Shown piece after piece: positions 62,856 to 64,000 of a DNA stretch of 64,000 nucleotides. The stretch covers positions 275,790,482 through 275,854,481 of the forward strand of contig NC_089490.1 of the NCBI RefSeq assembly GCF_036850765.1, given 5' to 3'. The DNA is from Saccopteryx bilineata (lineage: Eukaryota > Chordata > Mammalia > Chiroptera > Emballonuridae). The stretch's first letter is position 1, and every line of letters begins with the position of its first letter. The translations under genes and the position numbers were made by a program. The notes beneath the pieces were generated by a model. The model saw only the letters and a program-made list of their open reading frames with translations, had not been told where the DNA came from and did no database searches.

Positions 62856-63970
62856 TTATGCTAAGCAGTATTCCATAGTGTATATGTACCACATCTTCTT
62901 TATCCAGTCATCTATGGAAGGGCTTTTTGGTTGTTTCCATGTCTTGGCCACTGTGAACAATGCTGCCATGAACATGGGGCTGCATGTGTCTTTACGTACC
63001 AGCGTGTTTGAGTTTTGGGGGTATATACCCAGTAGAGGGATTGCTGAATCATATAGTAGTTCTATTTTTAATTTTTTAAGGAACCACCATACTTTCTTCC
63101 ATAGTGGTTGTACTACTTTACATTCCCACCAACAGTGGATGAGGGTTCCTTTTTCTCCACAGCCTCTCCAACACTTGCTATTACCTGTCTTGTTGATAAT
63201 AGCTAATCTAACAGGTGTGAGGTGGTATCTCATTGTAGTTTTTTGTTTGTTTGTTTGTTTTGTATTTTTCTGAAGTTGGAAATGGGGAGGCAGTCAGACA
63301 GACTCCCACATGCGCTTTACCAGGATCCAACCGGCATGCCCACCAGGGGGCGATGCTCTGCCCATCTGGGGTGTTTCTCTGTTGCAACCACAGCCATTCT
63401 AGTGCCTGAGGCAGAGGCCATGGAGCCATCCTCAGCGCCCGGGCCAACTTTACTCCAATGGAGCCTTGGCTGCGGGAGGGGAAGAGAGACAGAGAGGAAG
63501 AAGAGGGGGAGGGGTGGAGAAGCAGATGGGCACTTCTCCTGTGTGCCCTGGCCGGGAATCGAACCTGGGACTCCTGCACGCCAGGCCGATGCTCTACCAC
63601 TGAGCCAACCAGCCAGGGCCTCATTGTAGTTTTGATTTGTATTTCTTGAATAGCTAGTGAAGATGAGCATCTTCTCATATATCTGTTGGCCATTTGTATT
63701 CCTGGGAGAAGTGTCTGTTCATGTCCTCTTCCCATTTTTTTTATTAAATTGTTTGCTTGTTTGTTGTTGAGTTTTGTGAGTTCTTACTATATTTTGAATA
63801 TTAGGCCCTTATCTGAGCTGTTGTTTGAAAATATCTCCCATTTAGTTGGCTGTCTGTTCGTTGTCAGTTTCTTTTGCTGTGCAAAAGCTTCTTAGCCTGA
63901 TGTAGTCCCATTCATTTATCTTTGCCTTCACTTCCCTTGCCTTTGGAGTCAAATTCATAAAATGTTCTCT
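62856..63970 (-). pseudogene. LINE-1 ORF2 C-terminal part, disrupted
   Basis: The minus-strand translation gives RCSSSLAIQEIQIKTTMR upstream of the SINE. After it come [12 protein letters not shown], the [18 protein letters not shown] zinc-knuckle-like cysteine motif, PLLGIYPQN and [16 protein letters not shown]2 is the endonuclease/reverse transcriptase of L1, and this is its C-terminal segment. The frame is broken by the SINE, and a stop follows MEYCLA earlier than in longer L1 copies, so it is inactive. Confidence 0.88.
63243..63620 (-). mobile_element. Long-type bat SINE inside LINE-1 ORF2
   Basis: Starts with ttgtttgtttg tail text and TTTCTGAAGTTGGAAATGG and ends with the reversed head GAGCCAACCAGCCAGGGCC. 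The perfect 13-bp duplication tcattgtagtttt flanks it, showing precisely which L1 bases were duplicated. Confidence 0.93.
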
Positions 63971-64000
63971 GTGGCCAAGGTCCATGAGTTTAGTACCTAT

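Larger units (their letters stand above)
62641..64000 (-). mobile_element. LINE-1, 3' part, minus strand, runs off the window
   Basis: Read on the minus strand, the element has the end of ORF2 followed by a 3' UTR with the purine-rich tract typical of L1 (pyrimidine-rich on + at 62650-62692). A SINE splits it at 63243-63620. The 5' part continues beyond 64000. Confidence 0.88.

Overview
This is nuclear DNA from a placental mammal, and the repeats point to a bat. The window carries about eighteen copies of tRNA-derived SINEs of two types. One type has a head reading GCCCTGGCCGGTTGGCTCAG and a long body of about 350-400 bp. The other has a head reading GCCTGACCAGG..GGTGGCGCAGTGG. From memory these resemble the Ves/Rhin-type SINEs of bats, and the long-bodied form suggests a horseshoe or leaf-nosed bat (Rhinolophoidea); that family-level placement is inference. 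Several DNA transposons with well-preserved 8-bp target duplications also fit a bat, because bats are known for unusually late hAT activity. Much older pan-mammalian repeats (MIR, L2, MLT1 LTRs, MER20-like and LINE-1M fragments) are present too.

The window holds one recognisable protein-coding gene, TENT4A (PAPD7/POLS, TRF4-1), on the + strand. It encodes a non-canonical poly(A) polymerase. Twelve consecutive coding exons are readable between 19255 and 38092. Every boundary is GT-AG and the phases join without a break to give 553 complete codons ending in TAA. The GC-rich first exon of the long isoform is not in the window, so positions 1-19254 are read as upstream intron. The ATG at 19289 would start a 542-residue protein, the size I recall for the short human isoform. 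A 3' UTR of about 2.1 kb ends at an AATAAA at 40187.

Layout: 1-19254, upstream intron with old LTRs, SINEs, hAT elements and a pogo-like miniature element. 19255-40212, TENT4A exons, introns and 3' UTR. 40213-64000, intergenic DNA with no gene I can support; in human the next gene downstream is ADCY2 (from memory). The intergenic part holds a nested hAT/SINE insertion, LINE-1 fragments, an MLT1 LTR, an 88-bp SPIN-like element and, at the right edge, the 3' part of a LINE-1 on the minus strand interrupted by a SINE.

I found no new multi-gene system. The observations most worth following are the DNA-transposon layer (a SPIN-like MITE with a perfect 8-bp duplication, a pogo-like element retaining an acidic coding tail, and five hAT-type families) and a tandem NAGNAG acceptor at the last TENT4A exon. 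All family names rest on memory and pattern matching, not on a database search.
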